Part shown: positions 1 to 12,600 of the stretch, in pieces
Position numbering within the stretch: position 1 is the stretch's first letter
How the letters are laid out: each line of letters begins with the position of its first letter
Assembly: GCA_947034895.1 (NCBI GenBank)
Contig: OX344764.1
Span: 34,722,935 to 34,786,934 of the forward strand
Length of the DNA stretch: 64,000 nt
Source: Rhytidiadelphus loreus
Taxonomy: Eukaryota > Streptophyta > Bryopsida > Hypnales > Hylocomiaceae
Direction: 5' to 3'
Position numbers and translations under genes: made by a program
The notes under the pieces: generated by a model
What the model was told of the DNA's origin: nothing
What the model saw: only the letters and a program-made list of their open reading frames with translations
Databases searched by the model: none

Positions 1-269
1 AGAGTTGGTGTCAAAACCAACCTTACGGCGAAGCTTTGAACCCCTACGTATTTTAGTTCCAAAGTTTAGTTCCCAAGACCTTCTTGGGAAAGCCCAAAGT
101 TTAGCCCCCAAGACACGTGTGCTTATTTTCCTTTTTTTTTAATTGGTTGACAGGTCCCCGGTCCGAGGTAGAGGTAGAGAGGTCTTTTCCTTTTGTTTTA
201 ATAACAAAACCCCCGTTCTTTTTTAGGAAAAAAATCTAGTCCTAGGGGAGACCACCCCCAAGAAACAAA
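1..269. other. Unassigned edge sequence
   Basis: I see no gene here. The sequence is mixed, with a short T-rich tract near 127-140, and leads into the tandem arrays that follow. It may belong to a larger repeat cut off by the window edge. Confidence 0.4.
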
Positions 270-402
270 ACCAGCCAGCCCTTAAACACCAGCTAGCCTA
301 CCCTTAAACACCAGTCAGCCCAGCCTTAACACCAGCCAGCCCCCCTCAAACACCAACCAGCCCCTTAACACCAGCCAGCCCCCTTAACACCAGCTAGCCA
401 AG
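270..402. repeat. Minisatellite, unit about 18-20 bp (CCTTAACACCAGCCAGC)
   Basis: About six or seven imperfect tandem copies of a C-rich unit reading CCTTAACACCAGCCAGCC are visible. It stops just before a second, unrelated array at 411. No coding function is evident. Confidence 0.75.
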
Positions 403-410
403 GTCGGGAC

Positions 411-610
411 TGGGGTCGTTCGGTACTAGGGGGTCGTTCGGTATTGGGGTCGTCCAGATACTGGGGGTCGCCCGGGTACTGGGGGTCGTCCGAGTACTGG
501 GGGTCGTCGATACTGGGGATCGTCCGGGTACTGGGGAGTCGTCCGGGTAGCTGAGGGGGTCGCTGGGGCAAGGGGGAGGTCGCTGCGGGCAAGGGGGGGC
601 GCTGCGGGCA
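411..610. repeat. Minisatellite, 18-bp unit (GGGTCGTCCGGGTACTGG)
   Basis: Roughly ten imperfect copies of an 18-bp GC-rich unit. Because 18 is divisible by three, every frame stays open, and the minus strand reads as hexapeptide repeats of the type DDPQYP. That is an arithmetic consequence of the period, not evidence of a protein. Confidence 0.75.
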
Positions 611-1599
611 AGTCCAGGGAGTCCAGGGCTTGTGGGAGAAGTGGGAAAAAATTAGAAAGAGGGAAAGGGAAAGACCAACACAAAACCCAGCCCATTACCG
701 GAATTAGGGGGGAAGGAAAGGACTAAAAGTTGGGATTAGGAGAGACTTAGGAGGAAGCTAAGGCCCTTAAGGTCAACGGGGAAAAAGGGAAGGAAGGAAT
801 AGAGGCGACATCTCCACGGCCACATCTGCAAAACGCGCACCTCTCACTCTCTCATCACCACCAAAACGACAAAACAAGAATGGTAGGAGATTAGGAAGAA
901 GAGGTTGAAATAGGTGTGAGAAGGAGAGAGACGATCCATAGTTGCTTCGATTAGAGTGCACGGAAATCTCCAAAGCTTTCCACGGCCATTAGAAAGGGGA
1001 TTAGAATGACGCAAAGATGACAACGTAAGAGGGGGGGTTGAGTTTGCAAGGGGTTAATGTCATAGCGTAAGACCCCCATTAAGGGGTTGGTGGGAATAGT
1101 ACCAAGGCAAAAGAAAAGGGGAGATAAGGAGAGGAGAGAATGCCGTAGGGTACTAGAATGTAATATTTTTCACAACTAAGCCGTAGGCATTTGACCACTT
1201 CAAAATACGTGTCCACTATGGAATACGAGCACGCGGCTGGAGGTATGGAGGAAAATGCCGCGCATGCCAACAACGATCAGGTGAGTCAGTAAACTAATCC
1301 CCGGTGCTTTTTCTTTTAATTTGCGCTAAATTCTGTTAAGTAGTGATTAATTTCGATTAGCAAATAGGAATTAGGGGGGACCTTAAGTTTAGACATAGAA
1401 GTTTATCGATAGGACTAGGAGTATCCAAACCCATCTCATACATAGAAGTTGACCATAAAAGCAACCAAATTAGACTAAGATAGGATAGGACTAGGAATTA
1501 GTACCGTTAAGGTCAGAACTCAACCAAGAAGTAAACATTAGATTAGGACAAAATAATCCAATTAGGAGTTAATTTAGCAAACCAAAAATTGCCTTAGGT
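611..1599. other. Intergenic DNA with a possible orphan first exon at 1218-1280
   Basis: Mostly purine-rich non-coding DNA. At 1218-1280 on the plus strand an ATG opens 21 codons (beginning MEYEHAAGGM) that end exactly at a good splice donor, CAG|GTGAGT. I found no acceptor exon continuing it, since the DNA downstream is AT-rich tandem sequence. It could be the leader exon of a decayed gene or retroelement, or chance. Confidence 0.25.
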
Positions 1600-1835
1600 G
1601 ATAAAGACTTAGGGTAGGAAGTAAAAGATCAATTAGGTTAGAAGAGAAATTATATTAGAAGGTAAATTAAATTAAGGAAGAAGAGAAATTAACTTAGATT
1701 AGAAGATAAATTAGGAAAAAAGATAAATTAAATTAGGAGATAAATTAGAGAAAAGATAAATTAAATTAGGAGATAAATTAGTAAAAGATAAATTAGATTA
1801 GAAGGAAGATAACTTAGATTAGGAAAAAACCCAAT
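1600..1835. repeat. Purine-rich degenerate tandem repeat (AGATAAATTAGG-like)
   Basis: Repeated variants of AGATAAATTAGA/GG run through this stretch, with irregular spacing. It is low-complexity DNA with no coding potential. Confidence 0.6.
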
Positions 1836-2960
1836 CAACTTAGGAAACCATGGAAGGGACTTAGGTAATCCTTCCTCAGTCTTAGGAAAGGTCATTTAGC
1901 CTCAGATTCCCATAGATTAGGATAGATTCGGTGGTAGTTCGCATAGGTTGCCGTTAGAGGACGGTTAGCCCGAACTATTCCCTCGCCAATTGGGGGCAAC
2001 TCTGTTGTCACCTGCGGAAACTAGGAACTTAGTAAAGAAGATCCATTGCTTGGAAGGCACAATGGACCTACGCTTAGTCACCCGTTAGGTTAGAATTTAG
2101 TTAACCCCTAGAACCTGGTTGTGTCCGATTAATTACCAAGGGTGGGTAATTAAGCGCCCACAAGGCTCAAGGATTTAGAACAAGGTAACATATAATCTAC
2201 CTTGGCATTTTAGTGTGCGACCCCCACACTTCAAAGAATGATTGAGTGCAAGTTTTTGGTGGGATGAAACCCATCAAGAATTCTCTTAGTTATAAGCGGC
2301 ACAACTTCACAAGCTATAACTAGAATGACTACAACCAATGTGTGATCAAGCCACAACTAGATTTGAATTTACAAACAATGAGTACCAATATTGGGATACC
2401 CTTCAATAGGCAATGCAGAGCTCAATGGCACGGTTGTTCCTACAACGTTCAAAAATCACTATGGAAATAGAATGGTATAGAGTCTAGAACCTCCTAGAAG
2501 ATACTCATCCATGCCTTATTCTCCAAAAAGTCAGTATTTTATTCTGTGCCATCCTTCAAGGTTATGGCACCATCTTGATTAAAATAGATGTTCTTGTTTT
2601 CATGATTGATGCACGAACAATCTAGTATGTTTGTACTAATGTAGAAAACAAGCATGTACCACCGACCGATTATAGGCACATTTACTATGGTTCATATTAT
2701 TCATAGCATAAGAAGCCAACATAAGCTTCTAGTGTGGTTCTTTTATGGAAAAATTTGAAAATTAAAATTTGACTTTGCTAGGATTTGATGGTCCAACAAT
2801 AAGAACTTATTTGACTTTTATTTTCAGCCTGCTTCTTTTCTAGCCACATGTGACTACTACAAAATGAAGCGCCATTCTCCAAGCATATTAACATTTCAAT
2901 TGGACCAAAACTTAGGCACTAGATTGTGTGAGGAAGGAGGCAAGATTAATCTAGAAGATC
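1836..2960. other. Gene-free degraded DNA
   Basis: No intact reading frame. The segment 1930-2230 is less AT-rich than its surroundings and could be the edge of an old repeat. No terminal repeats or primer-binding site could be recognised. Confidence 0.4.
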
Positions 2961-3319
2961 AATCACAAAGTTGTTGTAGTAAATGTCTGGAAGAGTAAGA
3001 TCTCTTGCTAAATTGATTAATGAAGCCTCGTATGCACCAATGGCACTAAAGAATTTATCTTGAAATGTTTTTGGAGTTGTCCCCATATCCAATGGGTTTG
3101 GAACTTCATCATGGACCTACTTAATTTACTAGCTAGTACTGCAACTGAGGAGAGGTGATTCAAATTCAATTGGTGTGAAGTTATATTTGGTGAAGTTCTA
3201 TTCCACATAAAGGCCCTTTTCGATGTATGAACACTAATTTGAGATCTTACGCTTACAATTACATTATTTTTCAAAGAACCATCTGGTACCACAATTGTTT
3301 TATCGACCTCATCTAGCAA
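2961..3319 (-). pseudogene. Decayed antisense coding relic, family unknown
   Basis: The minus strand carries about 75 codons of protein-like sequence starting MLDEVDKTIVVPDGSLKNNV. Near 3100 the coherent reading jumps to another frame, which continues with PNPLDMGTTPKTFQDKF and then about 30 further residues (…GAYEASLINLARDLTLPD…) before a stop near 2960. The frame change and absence of flanking exons suggest a pseudogene or a retroelement fragment. I do not recognise the family. Confidence 0.35.
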
Positions 3320-5018
3320 AGGATTGTAGGTTATAAGAGGATTAGCTAGTCAAAGTGTATGCTTAAGGTCTTGTAGTCTCTACAATTATCTCAGAAAGTT
3401 TTAGATAAGATAGTCTATTTTAAAGACACCTAAGTTCTAAGAGAAATCATGATACAAAGGTACATTTAGTTTTTTTCAATGTCCCAAAACATTGCAGTTC
3501 AAGAGGTGGTCACTTTTAGTGACTACTACAATTCAACTTTATAAATTTGTAACTAATTCCACAAAGGTCCAAAAAATATGAAATAGCTTTGGTTAGATGC
3601 CAATTCCATTTTCCTTCCTATGAAAATTTATTGAAAATTGTTTTAAGGACAATTAAGGTAAGAGGCTCATGAATAACTCACTTAAGGAGAAAAACAAATT
3701 TGCCTAAGAAAGTCGACGCCCAATCATTTCAAATTTTTTTGGTAGATAGAGAAGTGTAAAACAAATGTATGGCAATTCAAACTAAATTTTTTTGACTTAA
3801 AATGAATTAAATACAATTTATGAAAGCAAAGAGTGCATAGGTTGCTATTGATGGTTATAAACTTCAACAATAATCAAAGAGAATTTGCCTTTGAATAGAG
3901 CATAGTAGTCCAAAAAGTGATCAAAAGGGTATACAAGAGGTTCATGAAAGTTCCATATTTAAGAAGAGTTTTCTATAGGGCATGCAATTCAATGCACTAG
4001 TTTCTATAATAAATCATCCAATGCCATTGCAGTATAAAAAAAACATGTCTTCTTTCCATTCATTGCACCCCCGCCCCACAATCTATATTACTTTTACCTT
4101 CATTTAAAGTTTCTCCTTTAGAATTTAATTACGCATTTTTGATTGATGAACTAAACATAGTAGGAGATTGTATGCACTATTCATTGTTCCCAAATGGCAC
4201 ACTTGCGGTCACTTTCTACTACCTGAGGAAATTGTTGTCCATTTCATGAACCACTTGCACTGTTTATGGCCCTTTTGTAGGGGCAATTTTCAATGCCTGA
4301 GCAATTTTAGAGCCTTCTACTAAAGTAGGACTATCCATTACCACATAGATTTACTATCTAGGTACTTTGGAGAAGCTATTTGTCAATTTCCATATTTTTC
4401 AGAGATTGAAAAGTTTGAGAGAAGTCAATTGCAAAAAGAATGAAGGCATTTCAACAAGAAGTGGATTTTCTATAATCTTTCAAAGTTGAAAATGTTAAAC
4501 TATGAGTAGACCCTTATTGAAGCATAAACAAACCCTTGTTAATCCTTCACTTTCTAACAAGCCCATTTTGGGCCTCACTTTTTTTTTGTGATTTTGAAGA
4601 GTTTACATGTTTTATTTGTTTTATTTTTAATAATTACTCCGTATTTTTTTAAACCAATGCATGTAATTTCTTCACTCAAGCTAATGATACAACAAAAAAT
4701 TTCATTTAGATTATAATTTCTACGATATGATCAATTAAAGCCTGCAATTTAAATCATGAATTCTTAGGAAATAAAGGGTTAAAGTGTGGATTGATGTGTC
4801 TGCTCCCCAAGTGCATTGCCATTGTGATAAATAGTTGTAAAGATTGTGGTAATAGATGGACCATTGATGCAATTGGGAGGATGATGGTATTACGCAATTC
4901 TACCTTACCTTACACCTTAAGTTCAATGCTGAGTGGGGAGGGCCTTTCATGCCAATTTAAAAAAAAAATTAAACATGACTTGTGACACTTTTTTATTGAC
5001 AAAATAATTACAATTAGC
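3320..5018. other. AT-rich intergenic DNA with a dispersed-repeat fragment
   Basis: No gene seen. Around 3530-3690 lies a diverged copy of the repeat whose interior also appears at 32480-32610 and 49105-49215; the shared stretch contains TAGATGCCAATTCCATTTTC. A TTAAGGTAAGAGGCTCATGA segment directly after it resembles the terminal motif of the TTAA-flanked element at 48870. Confidence 0.45.
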
Positions 5019-7969
5019 CCTTAATTCATGGCCAAGGCAAATTGACCCCCTCATTGCCCCAAATTTGGATGGATGGAGGGGATGAGGGGATCGTTTGCTG
5101 TCCATTAAGTGAGCCTCCAACCTCCTCCCCTCGTTCCTCCGACCTCGACCTGTGCCTTCCTCCCTCCTCCTGCGACCCCCCTCCACTTGCAATTTTTCTT
5201 TTTCTCATACATGAATTTCTTTTTGAATTTTTGTTAATATTCCTTGTTTTTTCTAATAGAAACTTGAAATGCAGATATTTGAAAGCCTCAAATCCATGTC
5301 ATGAGAATAATTGTGAGGATCCTTGAGTGTCTAATGCAAGAATTGTATTTAAAGCAAATCATGATTCATGAATAAGTTTTTGGGAAAGTTGATGCTTCAT
5401 AATTCAAAGGACTGAGGTGGATTGTTACTTTTAAAGAGGTTGTGTACACTTACAAGATTGTGAGCTTTCATGATATAGCTGTAATCTTTTTGAAATATGA
5501 TGCAATTTTATTTTGAAGCTTGTGGAGAGTTTGAAATTCCAAATGTTAAATCTAAAACTTTACTCTCAATAGAGCTTTCTAGCTTTAATTCATCCTTTAC
5601 TCATGCCTCCATCCAAAATTCTTTCTTTGTAAAGGTGGACTCACTTCAATTTAGGATGCAAAATATTTGAAGTCAAATGCTTGCAATGTTACAATGGGAG
5701 GAAGGCTAATAATGCAATCACATAAAAAAGTATTCTATGAAGGATACACAAATAGAAATGATTTTTGGTAGACTTGTAATAATTGTAATCCCTAAAGCTC
5801 TATGACTATCATACCTATCTATTGGGATTAGAAAAAAATAATTCTAGAAATAGGCACCATCAATACATTACTATTCTAAGTTGCATTGTACAATACATTG
5901 CCATAATTTTGGAAATGTGGACTACCCTTGGTCTGTAAAGGATTAATTATATATTATCTTATATGATTGTATTATAACAATTAAATAATGATATTCATTA
6001 AAATTTTGATTTAACAAAACACATTATAATCTATTAAATCTTGATGATTATAAGATAATTTCACATCTACTAGATTAAATATATGAATTTGAAATTTGTA
6101 AAACTATATACAATCTTGCAACAATCTTCGCATGTTTTAAAGGTAAATAAATATGAAACAAAATAATGATGATTTTTTCTTTTGGCCTCCTATAAAGAAG
6201 TGTGTTTATCAATCAATAGAGTACATTCCACGATTTTACACTGATTGAATCATGTTGCATTGGAATATTTATATTATTTTAACATTGAAGGTATGCAATA
6301 AGAGATACCAAAGTTAAAATTTGATCACAAAATCATCCATTATTGAAAGTTGCAGGATAGCACAAGTAAAATAGATGTCTTCAGATTGTTGTGACTTTAC
6401 AAATCTTAATGCTCGTTCAATTCAAAAATCTCCCTCGAGTATTGAAGTACTTTTAAATCCATCTTGTAACTAAAAGAGGAAGTTTGAACAAGATAGATTA
6501 CGAAACTCAAAATTTGTATAAAATAATTTTCATAATGAAATTCATACTTGTGATAATTTAAAATTTAAAATATAAAAGTACAAATGTTTAGATCCAACCT
6601 CATACTTACTATTTCAAGGCTGAAGATGAGTAACCCTTAAGTTCTCTGATGTCCAATTTGTGGATGATAAATAGATTCATATTCTTATTTCTTTCTCGTT
6701 GCCGCTTAGGTGGAATTTATTCTAATTTGTGGAGATACTTTATCAAGTTCTTGTCCTATCTATCAATTGGATGTGGTGTTACCAGCTCGTACCTATTCTT
6801 CTAAAATTATAAATATGGAAGTATGTAAAATAGTTGACTAAGCCAAAATTGCATGGACTCTAGTTCAAAATTGCATTTGCAAAATGAGATCATAGATGTA
6901 AAGGACTGAGAAATTTCAAAAAATCACCACGCTAAGAGAACTTCTTTTTAAATCCATTCCAACACGTTTTACTCCGAAAATGATAATGTTTTGCTTGTAA
7001 TCAAATTTTGAAGAAATTTAAAAAAAATTCTTTAAAATTTCATAAGAAAAATATTGGTGATAGCATTGGTGAATCTAACTGGACATATGGAATCTGAAAT
7101 TCAAAATCTACGACTTTCATTTGTATATCAATTCCAAAATCTTCTTCCAAATAGTACTTTAAAATGATTTTTCTCAAATCCTCAATTCTAGAGAAGACGT
7201 TTAGGGATTAAGCTAGTATACAAATTCATCTTCATCTTAATTTTAAAACCTACTTGCTTGGAAGCGATTGTTAGCTTCTTGCTACAATTAAGTGCTTTTT
7301 CATTTTTAGACACACACAAACTTAGAAATCTTGTGAAATGAGTGTTGTGTACTTGAGGTATGTCTTGAAGTTCTTCCTGGTGAAGTTCCATTTTGAGATC
7401 ATTTCTTAGACTTGAATAATTATTAGGCAAGCAGTCAAAGCTACGATTGAACTCTGATCCTTAATGCATACAAGGATCCATGAACTCGCGGGATGCCTAT
7501 GTCAAGTTTGGAATGTCTGAAAAAACTTCGTGGATCGGAGGTTTAGTTGTAAGTTCATCAAGTGTAGGTCTCGTGGAATTTGTGTGCTTCGACAACCTAT
7601 TCCAGAAATCTTTGAAGAATTACGAGGTATACATTCCATTTGTGAGTGCTTTCCTTCCAAACAGTATAGTAGGACTCCTTTATATTCTGCCATTCAATTT
7701 CGATCATTCTTCCCAAGGGCTGGATCATCGTCGTCGTCGTCGTCTCCGCCACAAGAATAACAAGACACTTGAATTCTAAAGCTAGAAAGTGATGCAGATT
7801 TGCAGTTGAAGGGCTGTCTGAGGCTAGGTCAACGCAATAGGAATCTCCACCAAGGCTGCAAATTGAATTTCAACCAAGACTGAGGCAATCAGTCACAAGC
7901 AATATAAACCTGAAGATCTCAATCATCAACACTCAGACACTTCAACATAAACGGCAGCCAAACAAACAA

Positions 7970-8230
7970 AAACCCATTAAAAAAAATTCGGAGTTTGTAT
8001 CAAAATGTCATTGCAAAAAACGCAGATACTTACAAAAGTAGGTCGCATATTGAAAATGGATAGCAAACTCGCAGATGGAAACACAATGTCGGTGATGCTA
8101 TTATTGACTAGCGAGATCCATTGCAACCTGAAAACCTTCTGTATGAATGGCAGATTCAAAGGTCCCAGAATGTTGTTGCCGGCAACTAACTGGGATCGTC
8201 TCTCATGGTTGTTAAAAACATTCTAGCAAC
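7970..8230 (-). pseudogene. Leucine-rich-repeat protein relic (LRR receptor-like)
   Basis: Reading the minus strand from about 8215 to 8030 gives LVAGNNILGPLNLPFIQ, then RLQWISLVNNSITDIVFPSA and SLLSIFNMRPTF, followed by a possible donor GTAAGT. The pattern GNNxLGPLxLPF...LQWISLxNNSIxxIxFP is two consecutive plant LRRs, of the kind found in the extracellular part of LRR receptor kinases. Upstream frames are broken by stops, and downstream minus-strand DNA (7430-7960) has only short frames. I see no signal peptide, transmembrane segment or kinase motifs. It lies inside the inverted-repeat element, so transduplication of a gene fragment is a reasonable inference. Confidence 0.45.
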
Positions 8231-8534
8231 GAAATGCTGCAGATCATCTCTCGTGGTTGTTAAACACTCCAACAATGAAATGGCGCAGCAGAGACTCCAA
8301 ATTTCAAACAAACCCTAGCTACTTCTCTGGATCGAGCTCCAGATCCACATTTCACAGACTTCAACAAGAGTCCAATGATGCAAATGAATATCGAACAATA
8401 AGAACGACGTTTCTACATTGCAGCATTCACTTCTTCAAAACATTCAAAGAGCTTCGACATTTCGAGCAGATTCGGTGAGAGCATTTGGAGAAGAAAAAAC
8501 GAGATTGAATATCGGAACCAGCGATGCCGAAAAG

Positions 8535-8610
8535 GGAGCTCGGAGGGACCAGGTCGGAGGGACCAGGTCGGAGGGAGCGGGAGGGGAGTAGGTAGGTCGG
8601 AGGGGAGGGT
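8535..8610. repeat. Short GC-rich tandem repeat (GGTCGGAGGGACCA)
   Basis: Imperfect copies of GGTCGGAGGGACCA inside the right terminal region of the 5.0-8.7 kb element. The left terminus has matching CTCCGACCT motifs in inverse orientation. Confidence 0.5.
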
Positions 8611-8699
8611 GGCAGGTCGGAAGGTCAGGGATGGACAGGGCGTGGCTCCCTCATCCTCCGTCCATCCACAATCGGGGCAACGAGGGGCCTTAATTCATG

Positions 8700-9669
8700 C
8701 CCAAACTAACTTCCAATCTCCCTTCCACTATACTTACCGACCCCATCCAACGGCGAGAAGGAGCCCAGATCGGACGGACAGTCGACTTCCTTGAATCTCT
8801 GACATCGTAGGGCGGGGTGTGCTCCATTCTCTCCTCTGACATTCTTCTGCCCCATTCTGCTGCACTTGTTTGTTTTTGCCCCACAGGTCCCTCGAAGCTT
8901 TGAATCTATCGCATGTCGCCAACCTCTTCAGCTTAGTCAAGGATTACGCTACGCTACAGTGGACTGCGTCAGTTCTGCCGGAACCGATCGATCGAGCCCA
9001 GCCTTGCCTCCTGCCATGGCGTGGTTCGCGAGAAACCTCAGTTGCTGTTGAGGCGTACCTGTTCGGGATCCGCGCCTGCCGATTCGTGCGAAGCTCCAGA
9101 GTGTGACAGACAGACGGGCGGACGGAGACCTGGCCTTAAGTTAACGCATTCTTGTGGATGTGTAGCGGAACTCCTTATCGTGTGGACTGCCTGCATTGTG
9201 CCGCGAACCTCTGCATTTGATTTTGGGAGAGCGATTGCCGACGCTTGCTTGGGGGGAATGAAGTTTTAGGTTTTGAACAGTAGGGTGGTGTATTTTTATT
9301 TATTTTTTATTTTTTATTTTTATTTCTTTGTGCTCCAAGTCGGGGGAGCAATGGCTTTAGTGACAATGTGTCGAACCGTGTGGACGGTAAGATAGATGGA
9401 AGGGCGTTTCGTTGAAGGGAGCTCTGCGTGAGGTTAATAGCCAGGTTTGGTTTTTAAGTTTTAGACGGAACGTTGCATTGCATTACGTGGTTGAGTGCAC
9501 CCTGTTTTGTGATCGCCGCCCGGTTTTCTTTGCTCCTTAAGGCTCCGAGAAACGACCAGTGGTAATCCTCAGTGTGAGGGGATTGGTACTTTAGAGGCCG
9601 CCTTGACGTGTGTCTTGTTATCAATACGTAAGGCCTGTGAGAAGGCTTGTTTATGCGCGAGGAGCAGCT
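8700..9669 (+). promoter_or_regulatory. TON1 upstream region and 5' leader
   Basis: GC content rises between about 8740 and 9260 relative to the AT-rich DNA upstream, as expected for a promoter and 5' UTR. An AT-rich tract (9290-9330) and several potential donors suggest a leader intron, but I cannot place the transcription start. The short frames seen here have no family resemblance. Confidence 0.4.
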
Positions 9670-12600
9670 ATGGACGACTACATGCGGGAGATGGTGGATC
9701 TTAAAACACTTGTTACGAAAACTTTGGAGAAGAAGGGGGTGTTGGCCCGAATTCGAGTACGTATTCTCCTCGATCCAGTTCTCCAGAAGCATAATGTGTG
9801 CTGCTTGCATTTGACCTATCCTATTTGTTCTTAGTCTTAATAGTTGTGAGATCATGCACACACGCGTGAGCTGGTTTCCAGTGAGAAGCACTTTAATGGC
9901 ATAAACTTGACGGATTTTCTGGTATTTTGGATCATGGATCGAAAATTTCTCTTATCTGTGATGTGTCTTTCACATATATGTAAGTCACATTCCATTGGAA
10001 TGTATGCTCTTTCTCTGCCGTGCTCACCTTCGTGAACTCCACAGAGTGAGCTCTGTTCCTCCATTTGAATATCTCTGACAGACTTCTAGCGCACGTCCGT
10101 CAGGATTGCGCACAGCCTTTCTCTCAACGACGGCTGTTCAGGATGGCGTATTCTATTGGCTTGGTTAAGAATACCTCCATTTATAACGCACCAGGAAATT
10201 TATATTTTGCAATGATTTCCGATAGAGCTCTTCTCAATCTGCAGCATTGAGGGGTTAGCCTTGCGAATCGGGGCCTTCTAGGGCCTCTGTTCTACAATGG
10301 AGTGTAACTTACATGTTCTCGTTGAGTATTTCTGTATGCAACAATCAGCGCCAATTCTATATATTTCGTGCACAATCTAAGATCAACCAAGAGAAAGAAC
10401 CATCAGAAATATTTACACTTTAAATGTATTGCTTTGGAAAATCGAAGCTATTCACTATTCACCTACACTTGTGTACGATCTGCTGAGATGTGTACCAATG
10501 GATCCAGGCTGAGCTGAGAGCAAATGTTTTTCAAGCCATGGAAGAACAAGACCATGAAGCAGAAAGCAATGGCTCCACAACCTTTTCCTTGCTTGGAACA
10601 TGCAATGAGCGGGCAAAGAAATTGCACACTTCTTCTTCAGGCATGTTATTGTCTTCGTTTCGAGGGTCATAATTTTAGTATTTTTTCAGGACTCGCTATT
10701 TCATGACTCTTTTTCCTTTCCTTTCTTTTGATGTCCGACTAGTTTTGGCCCTGTCATTGTGGGCTATTTTTACAACCTTACTGACTGGAGTTGTACATGG
10801 TTGTATATGTTATATTTGTTGTTTACAAACTAATCTTGAGGATTGCATGAGGTTCATCGTGCCCTAGTCATTTCTGGTTCACACTTTCTTCAGTTGCTCC
10901 TTCTTATTCATCTGTTTATGATGAGCAGGGAAATTGTTGATGGCATTGGTATGCGAGTATATGGAGTGGTGTGAGTTGGAGCGCACGATGAAGGTTTATA
11001 TGCCGGAGCTCAACCAGGTACTGCTGTCAAACAGCCTAAGAGCTTGCGTCAGATACCTGTGCACACGACGCGATGCCCTATATGGAAACTTCACATTTTC
11101 TTATATAAATCTCTTTTGGTGTACAGCCGAGGGCCTACAACCGCACTGAATTGGAGGGCATTCTGGGACTCACCGGTGAACCCAAGTCTGACAGTCATGA
11201 TTCTCGACCTCTGCTGCTGGCCATCGTGGAGTCTTTTGCAGACGAGGTGGGTGGACGAGTTCGCACTAGCAACTGTCTGCACAACCTTGAGTATTCAAAT
11301 GTTCATTTGTCACGGGCATGGAGTGGATCTGCGTATGAGCATTTGTTATTTTCTTCCAGTCCAATGCATCAGCCAAGACTGAGGCTACACTTGATTATTA
11401 ACTGACTTCCTACAAAGATATAAGCTCTTCTGAATTTAACTCGATTATGGGTTTTTTCACTAGCATTTTTTGACGACGATTCAAGTCAACGCCACGCATC
11501 TGTTGGTTGAGAGTGGCTTTCTCTGATGTGGGAGTTCTATTCATTGATTGTTGAAGTTATGTCAGAATTATATGTAAGGGTTTCGGTTTGTTCGTTTCGC
11601 AGGATTTCATTACAGTTAGATGTACGTTGAGAATAATCGTGACACAATCAAATCGTTTGTTGTGTGTGCAGCAAAAGGACACCTCAGTTACGGGACCTGT
11701 TGCGCAAGCCAAACATTCAAGACATGGGGCAGCAGGAGGTCCCAGGCAGATCAGTGGAAACCCTTCCGCTGTAGTGGATCCTTCTGAAGCTCTCGAGGCA
11801 CGAGTGTCATTGACCAAGTAAGGTCACCTCTGTCTTCAAGTTCAACCTTTTCTATTTGTGTTGTACTTACGTGATCTTCATTTGGACCACGTCTACTGCT
11901 GTCTTGGTGTGTTGAATACTTCGGTCAATTAACATGCAGTGAGTTTATTGGTTGCAGCAAGAAGGCATCAGAAAAACCCGTGGGAGGTTCTCATGATACC
12001 TCATTCCAAAGTCGCTCTGAGGTAGACTTAGTTGCAAGTTCTAGTTTTCTTTTTTGGCTCTTTGAACCTTCTCAACGTTGTCGTCATGTTTGTGTAGCAT
12101 AGTGCAGCCCACATCTGGTTCTGTTGTAGGTCTGTTACTTCTGTATTATCTTGGTTTCAATTTCTGAAGATTTCGGTATTGACAAGGAATAATTTTTTGC
12201 ATGAATTAGCTTCATGAAGCACCTTAATAGCGCTATCCTTGATGCGGATCTTGAGTGCCTTTGTGCCGTAGAGGGCTTCAGTCTGACTTTTCATCTTTGC
12301 TCTGAGAGAACTGAAGTTGTAATTAAATTGCTAAGAATGTGACTATTTTGTGTGCGCGACTTGAGAGCTCATCTGACCAGTCATACATGTCAAGATTCTC
12401 AGCTCAGATATAAAGGGAATTGATTCGGCCTTACATTGTGTAGGGGGGGTCTAGTGACGGCATAAACAGCCCAAGACCTTATGATGACAATCAGAAGCTC
12501 TATGAGAAGTCTTCAAATCGGGCCCAGGCGCTCTTAGCTGACTTACCACATCATAGACGAAGCAGTGGGTACGTCATAGCATATTGCATCTGCATTGGGC

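Larger units (their letters stand above)
5019..8699. mobile_element. Putative 3.65 kb TIR transposon with captured gene fragment
   Basis: The left end, from 5041 (ATTGACCCCCTCATTGCCCC), and the right end, up to 8687, are inverted copies over roughly 60-120 bp. Both contain the block TGGATGGA-GGAGG-ATGAGGG followed by CTGTCCAT and then C-rich sequence with CTCCGACCT motifs. A 12-bp direct repeat, CCTTAATTCATG, lies at 5019-5030 and 8688-8699 and behaves like a target duplication, although about 10 extra bases separate it from the left TIR. No transposase was found inside, so the element is non-autonomous. Its interior carries an LRR gene relic on the minus strand. Shorter elements at 17990 and 47894 share the terminal motif. 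Confidence 0.5.

Noticed and set aside
9610..9669. Upstream in-frame ATG extending TON1 by 20 residues
   Set aside because: The family starts at MDDY, and the extension (beginning MSCYQYVRPV) has no counterpart in known TON1 proteins.
9454..9891. 145-codon antisense frame over TON1 exon 1
   Set aside because: Covers the conserved sense start MDDYMREMVD and has no motif of its own.
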